Shown: piece by piece, positions 10,946-19,505 of the stretch
How positions within the stretch are numbered: the first letter of the stretch is position 1
Layout of the letters: every line of letters starts with the position of its first letter
IMG/VR virus record: IMGVR_UViG_3300030098_003618
Location: 1-33,899 of that record
DNA length: 33,899 bases
Strand: one strand, 5' to 3'
DNA from: a virus
The notes under the pieces: generated by a model
What the model was told of the DNA's origin: nothing
Databases searched by the model: none
The model's input: the letters and a program-made list of their open reading frames with translations, nothing else
Translations under genes and position numbers: made by a program

Positions 10946-12361
10946 ATGGATGCTCTATGGAAACCACACGAAGGTCAACAGACACTTGCACTCCAAGTAG
11001 ATGATGTTTCAGAGATACTATACGGAGGCAGTAGAGGTGGTGGTAAGACAGATGCAGGGATTGTATGGCTACTTAAAGAAAGTAACAACCCTGATTTCAG
11101 AGGCTTGGTCATCCGTAAGAACAGTGAAGATCTGGCAGACTGGATCGACAGGGCAGGAAAGCTCTACACCAATGCAACGATTTCTGGAAAGCCTGCAACC
11201 ATCAAGTTCCCAAGTGGAGCAATCATCAGAACAGGTCACCTCAAAGACGACCAAGCATACACGAAGTACCAAGGGCACGAGTACCACAGAATTGTAATAG
11301 AAGAACTGACTCAGATACCAACTGAGGAAAGCTATTTGAAATTAATATCGAGTTGTAGATCAACAGTAGAGGGGCTAACACCTCAGATCTTTGCTACTGC
11401 CAATCCCGGAGGCAAGGGACATAACTGGGTTAAACAAAGGTGGCAGATAGGACTAAAGCCAGTGAACAAGTCCTTCCCAGACCCAGTAAGCAAGAGACTT
11501 AGAATGTTTATACCAGCTACAGTAGATGACAACCCTACCCTAGTTAAGAGTGATCCTGACTATGTGAGATTCTTAGACAGTCTTCCTGAACCTTTAAGGT
11601 CAGCATGGAGAAATGGAGATTGGAATGTCTTTGCAGGTCAGTACTTTGCTGAGTTCCACCCAAGGATACACCATATAAGTGAGGACAATGCAAAAAGACT
11701 AGGCTACGGAAGATCATATAACTCTAAATATATAGGCATTGACTGGGGGTTTGCTAATCCCTTTGCCTGTGTCTGGATAGAGGTAACACCTAACAATAGA
11801 GTGTTCTGCTACAGGGAGTTGTATGGGACTGAGAAACATCCTGCACAGTGGGGTGAACAAATCTCAGAGTTGTCAAGGGAAGAGTCTATAGTGATGAGCA
11901 TGGGAGATCCTAGTATGTGGCAGAGGAATCCAATGTCTTGGAATAAACCAGAGAATCCAATGTACTCACCAACGAGTGTGGCAAACGGACTGATAGGGGA
12001 TCCTTCAAGACCACTTGTTCCAAACCTTCAACCAGCTAACAACAACAGAGTTAACGGATGGAGAAACCTAGCACAGCTTATGCACTTTACCCCAAAGAAA
12101 GCACCAAATTTCTTTATAGTGCAAGGGAGCTGTCCTAACCTACTAAGGACAATACCGATGCAGATAAGGGATGAAAAGAACCCTGAAGATGTAGACACAA
12201 CTGGAGAGGATCACATACTCGATGCACTTAGGTATGCACTATCAAGTGTTATAGCACCAGTAGTACCTAAGAAGAAGTTAACCAAGATAGATAGAGATAT
12301 AGAAAGATTAAAACAACTACCACTAGATAATAACGATTGGAACTGGAGCTTTAACGAATAA
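10946..12361 (+). CDS. terL: Terminase large subunit
   Basis: 471 residues from ATG 10946. The ATPase domain has Walker A GSRGGGKT at residues 28-35 and Walker B IVIEE at 116-120, followed by ATANPGGKGHNW, the coupling region. The nuclease domain has YIGIDWGFANPFACVW with Asp266 and DHILDALRYAL with Asp422/Asp426, the RNase H-like metal site. All key residues are present and length is normal. It pumps DNA through the portal into the capsid and cuts it, together with the small subunit encoded at 10151. A headful mechanism would fit the circularly permuted contig. Confidence 0.95.
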   Translation: MDALWKPHEGQQTLALQVDDVSEILYGGSRGGGKTDAGIVWLLKESNNPDFRGLVIRKNSEDLADWIDRAGKLYTNATISGKPATIKFPSGAIIRTGHLKDDQAYTKYQGHEYHRIVIEELTQIPTEESYLKLISSCRSTVEGLTPQIFATANPGGKGHNWVKQRWQIGLKPVNKSFPDPVSKRLRMFIPATVDDNPTLVKSDPDYVRFLDSLPEPLRSAWRNGDWNVFAGQYFAEFHPRIHHISEDNAKRLGYGRSYNSKYIGIDWGFANPFACVWIEVTPNNRVFCYRELYGTEKHPAQWGEQISELSREESIVMSMGDPSMWQRNPMSWNKPENPMYSPTSVANGLIGDPSRPLVPNLQPANNNRVNGWRNLAQLMHFTPKKAPNFFIVQGSCPNLLRTIPMQIRDEKNPEDVDTTGEDHILDALRYALSSVIAPVVPKKKLTKIDRDIERLKQLPLDNNDWNWSFNE

Positions 12362-12362
12362 C

Positions 12363-12545
12363 ATGATAATAATAATTAAAAAGAAATTCCCAGATACACC
12401 TGAAGGAGATAAAGAGGCAGAGCTATTTCTTAAGAAGGTGAATGGTGCTAAGAAGAAAGCAAAGTTTGTTCTATCAAAAAATGAAGAAGATGGCAACCAA
12501 GCCAACCCTGACCTAGTATCTGAGGACAGTGGGTACAACCTTTAG
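12363..12545 (+). CDS. Small Lys-rich hypothetical protein (60 aa)
   Basis: Starts at ATG 12363, one base after the terminase stop. It begins MIIIIKKKFPDTPEGDKEAE, continues LFLKKVNGAKKKAKFVLSKN and ends acidic and Ser-rich. It is the first of three tiny basic proteins between terminase and portal. I do not recognise a domain. They may be minor head proteins or peptides that bind packaged DNA. Confidence 0.5.
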   Translation: MIIIIKKKFPDTPEGDKEAELFLKKVNGAKKKAKFVLSKNEEDGNQANPDLVSEDSGYNL

Positions 12546-12552
12546 GAGTGAT

Positions 12553-12705
12553 ATGTCTATAAAACTTAAAAAGAAAAAGAAAAAAAAGAAGTTTACAATT
12601 AAATCTAACTATATTAAACAAGCTAGAAGGGTTGAACCTTACCCTTACAAATATGGTAAGCAGTGGGAGTACGGAGACCAAGCTGATGAAGGAGGTTCTG
12701 AATAA
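12553..12705 (+). CDS. Poly-lysine microprotein with EPYPYK motif (50 aa)
   Basis: ATG 12553 with TAGGAGTG at 12543-12550; TAA 12703-12705. It opens with MSIKLKKKKKKKKF, continues TIKSNYIKQARRVEPYPYKY and ends acidic. The run of lysines is encoded by a nearly pure A-tract (about 12568-12590). The motif RVEPYPYK is repeated as QIEPYPYK in the next gene, so the two may be diverged copies or share a partner. The strongly basic start would bind DNA or a capsid acidic patch. Function unknown. Confidence 0.55.
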   Translation: MSIKLKKKKKKKKFTIKSNYIKQARRVEPYPYKYGKQWEYGDQADEGGSE

Positions 12706-12707
12706 CT

Positions 12708-12911
12708 ATGCCGACAGTTGATGGAAAGAAATATCCCTACACAAAGGAAGGAATTAAGAAGGCAAACAAGGCTAAGATTAAGCTAAAGAAAAAGAAGAAA
12801 AAGCAAACAGGCAGGGTGCATAGAAAGAAAAAGGGAATACAAATTGAGCCTTATCCATACAAAGGTGGTGAAGGTGAGAGTGGATCCTATGGTGGTCCCG
12901 GAGGAGAATAA
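12708..12911 (+). CDS. Lys-rich protein with EPYPYK motif and Gly-rich tail (67 aa)
   Basis: ATG 12708, two bases after the previous stop, with GGAGG at 12691-12695. The start (MPTVDGKKYPYTKEGIKKAN) is typical of small phage proteins of the 'GKKYPYTxxGxxxAxxAKK' kind. A lysine run (IKLKKKKKKQTG) follows, then GIQIEPYPYKGG and a Gly-rich end (GESGSYGGPGGE). Its last base is the A of the portal ATG. The Lys run and the EPYPYK motif mirror the gene before it. Probably a minor virion protein. Confidence 0.6.
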   Translation: MPTVDGKKYPYTKEGIKKANKAKIKLKKKKKKQTGRVHRKKKGIQIEPYPYKGGEGESGSYGGPGGE

Positions 12912-14638
12912 TGGCTAGAAAAGATTATCCAGATATTTCACCAGAGAACTACAACCCAGATCAGGGTGATGCTTTAGCTGTTAAGAAACTAGAGAAGAAG
13001 TTCGAAGAGTCTAAGAAAGCAAAACAGCACAAGGTTCCAAGATGGAGAAGGAACGAGGAGCTGTACAACGGTAACTTTCTAAAACCCTTTAACCTTCCTA
13101 AATACAAATCAAGGATAGTGGCTAACACTGTCCATTCAACAATAGAGACAATGTACTCCATAGTAACAGACAGAGAGCCGAAGGTTGATGTTATGCCTCG
13201 TAGAGAGGAGCAGGTAGACAAGGCAAAAACTGCTCAGGAAACGATAGAGGCTGTATTCGAGAAATCAAAAGTCCAAAGAGCTGTGGCTATGATGAAGAGA
13301 GATGGACTGATATACGGAAATGGATTTATTAAGATGGTATATGACGATGATAAGGGAGAGATTAAATATCTTAACCCAGATCCATACACAGTATTCTTTG
13401 ATCCTCTATGTACTAATATGTCGAATGCAAAGTGTGTCATCTTTGCAACACCTACTTATCTTTCTGAGATTCGTGATAAATATACTAAAGGCAAGTATGT
13501 CAAGGATGAGGGAAGGCTGACGGAGTATAAGTCCTTTGTCAAGCTCTCCAAACAAGAAAAGGAAGATAGAGATAATTTCAATGTAAGAACTGAAGGTCCA
13601 CTGGAAGAATCAGATACAAGCAGTCAAGACTATGCAGGTGGTCAAGCCTTACTCAAGGAGGCTTGGTACTACGAGGGTGATACTTTATACCTTGCAACTT
13701 GGGCAGGGAATGTGCTCCTCCAAAAAGAACAATCCCCCTATAATTTCATACCTCTAGTAACCTTCAAAAACTACCAGAATGCTCATACAATATGGGGCAA
13801 GGGTGAGCCAGAGCCTATAGAAAGTCTATGTGTAGGAACTGCAATACTCCTGTCTCAGGGAATTGATAATATCATTTATCACGGTAACCCAGCAATGGTT
13901 ATGAGCAAGGCAATGGCTAAAACAGTGGGCAACAGACCAAGTGATAAACCCGGTCAAATATACTATACAAATGGTCCACACGAACAGGTAAACAGACTGC
14001 CTGCTGGTAATATATCAAGCTCAACCCTACCTATGGCTCAGACACTTATGCAGATGACAGACACAGTAAGTGGTGTGCATGATATAACTCAAGGTCGTAA
14101 CCCATCTGGAGTTACAGCATCAAGGGCAATACAGCAACTGCAAGAGGCAAGTCAGCAGGTTATAAGGGCAAAGGAAAGAGAGATAGGAACAGACTCTATT
14201 ATAGACCTTTACAAGTACACACTTAGAATGCTTGCTATGAATTTCTCAAGAGAGATAGATGTAAGAACATTTTCACAGAGTGGTGCAGGCTATGAGTTTA
14301 AAAAGGTTAACCCTATAGACCTAGATCCTGATATGGACTTTAAATATGTACCCGGTAGCTCTATGCCAGAGTCAAGGGCATCTCGTATGGATCAGGCTAT
14401 GGATCTTATGCAGATGGGACTGCTAGACCCAGAGAAGTTCTGGAGATGGGTACAGAAAGATATATCTAAGGATATACTAAACGAAATACTTGAACAGAAA
14501 GACCAGATGCAACAGCAGTACCAACAGGATATGGAAACAATGCAGACATCTGAAGATCCACAAGAGATTACAGATGCACAGCTAAGAATAAGACAAATGA
14601 TGGGAATGCAGGATGAGCAAGCTGAAGCTCCACAGTAG
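12911..14638 (+). CDS. Portal protein
   Basis: 575 residues; the ATG overlaps the upstream TAA by one base, with GGAGGAG before it. It shows the usual portal sequence: a basic N-terminal clip (KVPRWRRNEELYNG), RIVANTVHSTIETMYSIVTD, DGLIYGNGFIKMVYDDDKGE, YLNPDPYTVFFDP, GNPAMVMSKAM, then the crown region HDITQGRNPSGVTASRAIQQ, LQEASQQVIRAKEREIG. The last part is Gln/Met-rich and forms the barrel or a tail. The ring of 12 forms the DNA gate of the head and docks terminase, adaptor and scaffold. Length fits short-tailed phage portals with a moderate C-terminal extension. Confidence 0.9.
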   Translation: MARKDYPDISPENYNPDQGDALAVKKLEKKFEESKKAKQHKVPRWRRNEELYNGNFLKPFNLPKYKSRIVANTVHSTIETMYSIVTDREPKVDVMPRREEQVDKAKTAQETIEAVFEKSKVQRAVAMMKRDGLIYGNGFIKMVYDDDKGEIKYLNPDPYTVFFDPLCTNMSNAKCVIFATPTYLSEIRDKYTKGKYVKDEGRLTEYKSFVKLSKQEKEDRDNFNVRTEGPLEESDTSSQDYAGGQALLKEAWYYEGDTLYLATWAGNVLLQKEQSPYNFIPLVTFKNYQNAHTIWGKGEPEPIESLCVGTAILLSQGIDNIIYHGNPAMVMSKAMAKTVGNRPSDKPGQIYYTNGPHEQVNRLPAGNISSSTLPMAQTLMQMTDTVSGVHDITQGRNPSGVTASRAIQQLQEASQQVIRAKEREIGTDSIIDLYKYTLRMLAMNFSREIDVRTFSQSGAGYEFKKVNPIDLDPDMDFKYVPGSSMPESRASRMDQAMDLMQMGLLDPEKFWRWVQKDISKDILNEILEQKDQMQQQYQQDMETMQTSEDPQEITDAQLRIRQMMGMQDEQAEAPQ

Positions 14639-14834
14639 AGGCATAGTAACACTGAAGAATTGGTGTGAGAAGAACGGATACGATGGTGTAACCAAGGAGT
14701 GTGTTATATCTGCATCTAACTCATCTGATGAGGAAGTTCAAGAAATGGCTAAACAATATAAATTAAAATCGATTGCAGGAGGCAGTGATGGGAAAGGTAA
14801 AGGTAAAAAAGAAAAAGTCTACTTCGGCAGATAA
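14613..14834 (+). CDS. Small hypothetical protein overlapping portal end
   Basis: 73 residues from ATG 14613, overlapping the portal by 26 bases and the next gene by 47. It reads MSKLKLHSRGIVTLKNWCEK, then NGYDGVTKECVISASNSSDE, then EVQEMAKQYKLKSIAGG, then a Lys/Gly-rich end. The middle (GIVTLKNWCEKNGYDGVTKECVI, in two blocks) looks like a compact fold rather than a shadow. I see no good SD, so translational coupling to the portal is likely. Function unknown. Confidence 0.45.
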   Translation: MSKLKLHSRGIVTLKNWCEKNGYDGVTKECVISASNSSDEEVQEMAKQYKLKSIAGGSDGKGKGKKEKVYFGR

Positions 14835-15141
14835 GAAACGGTATTCAGCTAAAGGACTTTCTAAGGCAGTAAAATCAATTACAGGTAGAGCATCTTCTGA
14901 GTACATGAAGTACGGTGATATTAAGAAGGTATCAGATGTTGACACACAAACATCTATCTCAGCAGGGAGAGCTACTTGGGCAATAGGTGACTTTACAGCA
15001 AACCAGTGGGCACAAAAATTAGTAACACCACAAGGTGGATCTAAAACAGCAGGCACAAAGTTTAGACACAGTGGTAAAACTTACAAAATTAAAACCACTG
15101 GTGCACCACCAATCACTACAGCAGAATTAGTAAAAACATAA
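14788..15141 (+). CDS. Small basic structural-region protein
   Basis: 117 residues from ATG 14788, with AGGAGG 6 bases upstream; the frame continues further left but without that signal. It has a basic start (MGKVKVKKKKSTSADKKRYS), then SKAVKSITGRASSEYMKYGD, DTQTSISAGRATWAIGDFTA, and FRHSGKTYKIKTTG at residues 92-105, a weak relative of the FxWxGKxYxT motif of two other virion-region proteins. It lies between portal and scaffold, where minor head or decoration proteins are usual. Family unknown. Confidence 0.55.
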   Translation: MGKVKVKKKKSTSADKKRYSAKGLSKAVKSITGRASSEYMKYGDIKKVSDVDTQTSISAGRATWAIGDFTANQWAQKLVTPQGGSKTAGTKFRHSGKTYKIKTTGAPPITTAELVKT

Positions 15142-15169
15142 ACAAAGACCAACCCAGAGGAGTGTCTAA

Positions 15170-16039
15170 ATGAGTAAAGAAAACTATAACAATGTAGAAA
15201 TAACAGCAGATGAATTGTCTGCATTAGAATCAACAGGGACCACAGAGTCTCAGGTGCAAGAACCACAGGTCGAGGAGCCTTCTTCGGAAGTAAATGAATC
15301 GGTAGGTGAAGAGCAGTCAGATGTGCAGGAGTTCGATCCAGAGGACTATGTCATAGAAATAGACGGAAAGGACTATGATCTGTCAGATATTATGGAGTGG
15401 CAGAAGGACTCACAGAACAAGAGTGATTGGAATAAATCCAACACAGAGAAAGCACAGGAGATTGCAAGGTTAGGAAAGTTAGCCAACAAACTAAAGGAAG
15501 ACGACTCTTTCAGAGATCACTTAAAAGACTACTTCGATGACGATAAGGACTACAAATCCTTGAACATCGAGTCTTGGGTCAACAGTGACTATGCAAACGA
15601 TGTCGATCAGAACTTAGGGCAAGAAGCTAGTCAGGAGATACCAAGTGAGTTAGAGCAAAGACTTGAGAGGCTTGAGGATGTAGACCAAGAAAGGTTTATA
15701 GAGCAAGAAACTCAGGGGTTAGCCAACCACCTTGAATCACTTGAACAGAAATACCCAGACCTAATCAACGAAGGAAATGTCCATGAGTTTTTAGACTTTA
15801 TGATTGACAATGAGATCGGTGATATGGAGGCAGGGTTTAGAGTATGGAGCTACGATGCCATGTCGGAGAAGATGGAGAGCCTATCCAAGCTGGATGAAAA
15901 TAGACAAAGGAATACTGGTAAGGTCATAAGTGAGTCAGAGGTTGGTGCTAAGGAAGTTAAATCTCCAAAGATTAAAACAACTGACTGGAAAGAAATAACT
16001 TTAGACGATCCAGATATTGCTAAATATTTTAACGAATAA
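15170..16039 (+). CDS. Capsid scaffolding protein
   Basis: 289 residues; ATG 15170 with AGAGGAG upstream. The protein is very acidic and helical: a Glu/Ser-rich disordered start, then YVIEIDGKDYDLSDIMEWQK, NKSNTEKAQEIARLGKLANK, LEQRLERLEDVDQERFIEQE, and a short basic/acidic tail, SPKIKTTDWKEITLDD. High charge, coiled coils and position just before the major capsid gene are the standard signature of scaffolds. The C-terminal region probably binds the coat subunits inside the procapsid. It should leave or be degraded before packaging. No protease domain is visible. Confidence 0.8.
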   Translation: MSKENYNNVEITADELSALESTGTTESQVQEPQVEEPSSEVNESVGEEQSDVQEFDPEDYVIEIDGKDYDLSDIMEWQKDSQNKSDWNKSNTEKAQEIARLGKLANKLKEDDSFRDHLKDYFDDDKDYKSLNIESWVNSDYANDVDQNLGQEASQEIPSELEQRLERLEDVDQERFIEQETQGLANHLESLEQKYPDLINEGNVHEFLDFMIDNEIGDMEAGFRVWSYDAMSEKMESLSKLDENRQRNTGKVISESEVGAKEVKSPKIKTTDWKEITLDDPDIAKYFNE

Positions 16040-16056
16040 CTTAGGAGTAACTAAAA

Positions 16057-17244
16057 ATGGCATTAACAACAAGTTTATCGGCTCTGACTAGGGACAAGTT
16101 TATCCCTGTTTTGGTTGATAACATATTTAACTCCAATGTTCTTACATTTAAGCTACTTAAAAATGCAGAGAAGTTGGACGGTGGTGTTAAAATTATAACA
16201 CCTATCGAGAATCTACAAAACACACAACATGGTTGGATCGGTAGTGGTGGAAACACCTACGAAGGTGGAACACATGGAGTAACTGTAGAAGTTGCCACAA
16301 AGGCAGAGTGGGATTGGGCAACAGCCTACGAGACTATCGTGATTGAAGGTGACATTAACTACAAGAACAGAGGATCTTCACAGGTACTTTCACTTCTTAA
16401 AGCAAAACTTAAGAATGCTGAAAAGTCTATGAAGGATCTTTTTGGGACTGGCTTGTTTAATGCAAGCATGGTCGGTGATGGTCTATACACACTTAACGGT
16501 ACAGGAGTTTATGATGGTGAAGGAGGTGGATCTTCCGGAGCTCAAGCTAAGGCTCACGATGATGGGCTCGGTCTTATCCACGATGCATCAAGCTGGACTG
16601 GAACAGATGCCTACTACATACCTGAAGGTGCTGTAGCTAATTCTATAGTTGGCTATGATAGAGCTGTAGGTGGTATTGACTCTGGAACTCCGGGACAAAA
16701 TGATTTCTGGAATGCTAATACTGGTTCTTTTGTATGGGCAATCGGAAAAGCTTCCGATGGTTCAGCTTTAAATGTTAATGGTAGTGATGACTTTGAAACC
16801 GTTGATATTGATAAGTTCTGTACAACAACATCTGGAATTGCAGATGGTGTTAAGGCTATGACTAAGATGTATGGTGCTTGCACAGTAGATAACGATATGC
16901 CAGACCTTATTGTTACTACACAGGCTGTGTACGATGCATATGAATCTGCTCTTCAGGCAAACAAGAGATTTACAGGTAACTCAGAAATGGCAGATGCTGG
17001 ATTCCAGTCTTTGCAGTTCAAGGGTGCCTCAGTAGTAGTAGACTCTCATGTACCTGCTGGACAGATGTACTTCTTAAACACTAACTACCTTGACTTTAAG
17101 GTTCACTCTCAAAGAAATTTCCAGTTTGAGGACTTTAAAGCTCTTGAGCAAATGGACAAAATCCAAGCTAGATTATTCTGGATGGGACAAGTTGTTTGCA
17201 CAAACCCAAGGATGCAAGGAGTACTTGTAGGAGGTCCTACTTAA
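16057..17244 (+). CDS. Major capsid protein
   Basis: 395 residues; ATG 16057 with TAGGAG 9 bases upstream. It begins MALTTSLSALTRDKFIPVLV, and has WDWATAYETIVIEGDINYKN, LLKAKLKNAEKSMKDLFGTG, a Gly-rich insert (EGGGSSGAQAKAHDDG), DMPDLIVTTQAVYDAYESAL, QSLQFKGASVVVDSHVPAGQ, MYFLNTNYLDFKVHSQRNFQ. The late blocks 'KGAxVVxDxxxPxGxxYFLNTxYL' are typical of HK97-fold coats of podovirus-like phages. The order scaffold-then-coat and the strong hairpin after the gene support a highly expressed structural gene. Confidence 0.92.
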   Translation: MALTTSLSALTRDKFIPVLVDNIFNSNVLTFKLLKNAEKLDGGVKIITPIENLQNTQHGWIGSGGNTYEGGTHGVTVEVATKAEWDWATAYETIVIEGDINYKNRGSSQVLSLLKAKLKNAEKSMKDLFGTGLFNASMVGDGLYTLNGTGVYDGEGGGSSGAQAKAHDDGLGLIHDASSWTGTDAYYIPEGAVANSIVGYDRAVGGIDSGTPGQNDFWNANTGSFVWAIGKASDGSALNVNGSDDFETVDIDKFCTTTSGIADGVKAMTKMYGACTVDNDMPDLIVTTQAVYDAYESALQANKRFTGNSEMADAGFQSLQFKGASVVVDSHVPAGQMYFLNTNYLDFKVHSQRNFQFEDFKALEQMDKIQARLFWMGQVVCTNPRMQGVLVGGPT

Positions 17245-17260
17245 TCATAACTGATTGATC

Positions 17261-17292
17261 TTATGGGGAGGTGGGCAACTGCCTCCCTATAA
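17261..17292 (+). other. Strong hairpin after the major capsid gene
   Basis: TTATGGGGAGG (17261-17271) pairs with CCTCCCTATAA (17282-17292), 11 bp with one G-T wobble and a 10-base loop TGGGCAACTG. It lies 16 bases after the capsid stop. Without a T-run it is more likely a partial terminator or a stem protecting the capsid message than a full stop. It leaves AAAGGAAAAT as the SD of the next gene. Confidence 0.55.
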
Positions 17293-17303
17293 TAAAGGAA
17301 AAT

Positions 17304-17504
17304 ATGAGCAAACAAAGTAAACTAAGAAAAATATTATCAAAGGGTGTTGATCTTTCACCTCTAAGCTCGAGAGAGCAAAAGGCTATGATTGAGCACTCTA
17401 AGCACCACACAAAGAATCATATACAGGAAATGGTTAACCTAATAAGCAACGGAGCTACTTTTACAGAGGCTCATAAAAAAGCAATGCAAACCGTAGGAAG
17501 ATAA
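17304..17504 (+). CDS. Conserved small phage protein (HHTxxH...AH motif)
   Basis: 66 residues from ATG 17304 with AAAGGA upstream; the frame opens earlier, at 17271, inside the hairpin, which I reject. It reads LSPLSSREQKAMIEHSKHHT, then KNHIQEMVNLISNGATFTEA, then HKKAMQTVGR. I know this 'Mxx H(S)xHHTxxHxxxMxxxMxxGxSFxxAHxxAMxxVG' pattern from many phages, often near capsid or neck genes, with no known role. The several His residues could hold a metal. Confidence 0.65.
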   Translation: MSKQSKLRKILSKGVDLSPLSSREQKAMIEHSKHHTKNHIQEMVNLISNGATFTEAHKKAMQTVGR

Positions 17505-18227
17505 ATGGCATTTAATTACGAATATAAAAACACTGGAAATGTTCAGATCCAAAACATAAGGGGTGGGTTTGACAAAAGAAACGGTAAGGTTTTCTTTGAC
17601 TTCGAGGTCAAGGGAGCTGACTGGGATACCTCTGATAGTAACTACATAGATGCACACATCAGATACGGTGGTGTAAGCAAGGCATCTCAGGCTGTTAAAA
17701 GAATTAAATTTAGAGATGTTTGGAAGAAGGAAAGGGTAGAGTGGGAGGCTGGCAAGGAGCTCAACAATCAGAACCTAGGTGCTCAAGATGTAGTGCTAAG
17801 GATAGAGGACGAGAACAATGTTAACCAAGACACAACAAAGTCTATAACTATAGACCTAGACCCCAACGAATTTAAACTAACATCTGAACATCCACCTTCT
17901 TTTGGTGGTACAGCAACACCTGATATAAAGTGGGCACTTAAAAATTTATTTAGTGAACAGCATATGGTTCCAACCGTAGCTGTTACTGGTGGCTCAAGCT
18001 CTACTGCACTAGCTATTACCTTTGACGATGATACAAGTGTATCTGGACTATCATCTGGGGTAGTTAACCTAAACGGAGTAACCTTTGGTGATTCTAGTTT
18101 AACAATGAACTCAACAGAGGCAGGAAGAGCATACTTTAAAAATATAAAGCAATACAAAATTACATCTCCTACTATGACATTGGGGAGTAACACATACACA
18201 ATAACATTAAACTGCACAGCAATTTAG
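17505..18227 (+). CDS. Beta-rich structural protein
   Basis: 240 residues; the ATG directly follows the previous TAA, with TAGGAAG before it. Composition is that of beta-sandwich virion proteins: YEYKNTGNVQIQNIRGGFDK, FFDFEVKGADWDTSDSNYID, VLRIEDENNVNQDTTKSITI, then a Thr/Ser-rich C-terminal region, TLGSNTYTITLNCTAI. The end looks like an Ig-like or adhesin-type domain. It may be a head decoration, a head fibre or a tail-side component. No family recognised. Confidence 0.6.
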   Translation: MAFNYEYKNTGNVQIQNIRGGFDKRNGKVFFDFEVKGADWDTSDSNYIDAHIRYGGVSKASQAVKRIKFRDVWKKERVEWEAGKELNNQNLGAQDVVLRIEDENNVNQDTTKSITIDLDPNEFKLTSEHPPSFGGTATPDIKWALKNLFSEQHMVPTVAVTGGSSSTALAITFDDDTSVSGLSSGVVNLNGVTFGDSSLTMNSTEAGRAYFKNIKQYKITSPTMTLGSNTYTITLNCTAI

Positions 18228-18238
18228 AGGAGTATTAA

Positions 18239-19498
18239 ATGGCTTTAAATACAAAAACAATATCAGCAGGTGTAGGTGACATCCTCAATATAGACAGTGG
18301 ACTCACAGGCTCTGCAAAAAATGTACTAGACGGTGACGGAACGGTATCACCTCTCTGGTTAACCACAACAAAACTAGGTATAGGAGGAGCACCTTCTTAC
18401 CTCTTAACAGTAGATGAGGACGGTGCAGATGCAACGGTATCTGTAGACTGCCACAGTGATACAGAGGCACACTCACCTATATTATTATTTTCCAAGTCAG
18501 ACGGAACCAAGGCATCACCTACAGCAGTAGACGATGGTGCATATCTTGGATGGATCAAGGCTTTTGGACACGATGGAACAGACTATGCAACACTAGGTGC
18601 AGGTATTAGGTTCGAGGTAAACGATGCAGGCACTGGCTCAATCACTACAAACAGAATACCAACCGATATGCAGTTCTTAACCTCAGCAGGAGCAAGTGAT
18701 AACGACAATGCTGTGAAGATGACACTGTCGGCAGATGGTAAGCTAGGTGTAGGGGTAGCAGATCCAGACACTACATTGGAAGTTTTAAGCACAACTACTC
18801 AGTTGAAACTATCATACGATGCAGATTCATTTGCAACTATAACGGTAGCAGATAGCTCCAATATGACCATAGCAACTGGAGAGTCTGGAACTATAACAAT
18901 ATCAGATGCAACGACACTTTCAAGTAGTTTGGTAGTTACAGGTACAACAACCTTAAATGACCATATAACGGTAGCTGAGAACAAAAAGATATACTTTGAT
19001 TCAACCGACACCTACATCTATGCAAACACAGATGCTACAGAGGACTTAGTAATAGGTGCAGATGATGACATTATACTAGAGCCAGATGGTGAAGTTACAG
19101 TGTCAGCAGGAAACCTTGCACTAACAGATGGTAACCTAGTAGTGACAGCAGGAGATCATGGAATTATTCACTCAGGAAGTGGCACTGTGACACAGGGCAC
19201 AAGCATAACAACAGGTGTGACCCTAAACACAACCAGTGGAATTATAACGATGCATGCAACAGCTATATCGGCTGATGAGAACATTGAGTTCACAGTAACC
19301 AACTCTACGGTTCAGGCTGACTCAGTGATTCTATTGTCTATGCAGGATGAGAACACTGTTGATAATACACAGCTCGTATGTGCAACACACACAATAGCAG
19401 GTGGTAGCTTTAAGATTACTGTAGCCAATACAGACTCGGCTCAGGCATCTTCAGCTACAGCAGTTAAGATTCACTTCTTAGTAATCAACAACAGTTAA
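18239..19498 (+). CDS. Tail fibre / adhesin-like protein
   Basis: 419 residues; ATG 18239 with GAGGAG 7 bases upstream. The N-terminal half carries fibre-type repeats (KLGIGGAPSYLLTVDEDG, then KLGVGVADPDTTLEVLST), the 'xLGIGxxxPxxxLxV' motif of phage fibre heads. The middle is a Thr/Ser/Asp-rich beta-helix-like stretch (SLVVTGTTTLNDHITVAENK, then LVIGADDDIILEPDGEVTVS). The C-terminal domain (VTQGTSITTGVTLNTTSGII, then FTVTNSTVQADSVILLSM, GGSFKITVANTDSAQ) is a beta-sandwich I recall from the ends of many marine phage fibres. It probably contacts the host or decorates the particle. Confidence 0.7.
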   Translation: MALNTKTISAGVGDILNIDSGLTGSAKNVLDGDGTVSPLWLTTTKLGIGGAPSYLLTVDEDGADATVSVDCHSDTEAHSPILLFSKSDGTKASPTAVDDGAYLGWIKAFGHDGTDYATLGAGIRFEVNDAGTGSITTNRIPTDMQFLTSAGASDNDNAVKMTLSADGKLGVGVADPDTTLEVLSTTTQLKLSYDADSFATITVADSSNMTIATGESGTITISDATTLSSSLVVTGTTTLNDHITVAENKKIYFDSTDTYIYANTDATEDLVIGADDDIILEPDGEVTVSAGNLALTDGNLVVTAGDHGIIHSGSGTVTQGTSITTGVTLNTTSGIITMHATAISADENIEFTVTNSTVQADSVILLSMQDENTVDNTQLVCATHTIAGGSFKITVANTDSAQASSATAVKIHFLVINNS

Positions 19499-19505
19499 GG
19501 ATAAT

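Noticed and set aside
12568-12590. A-rich run as a programmed frameshift site
   Set aside because: The tract could allow slippage, but neither shifted frame leads to a convincing longer product, so I do not annotate one.
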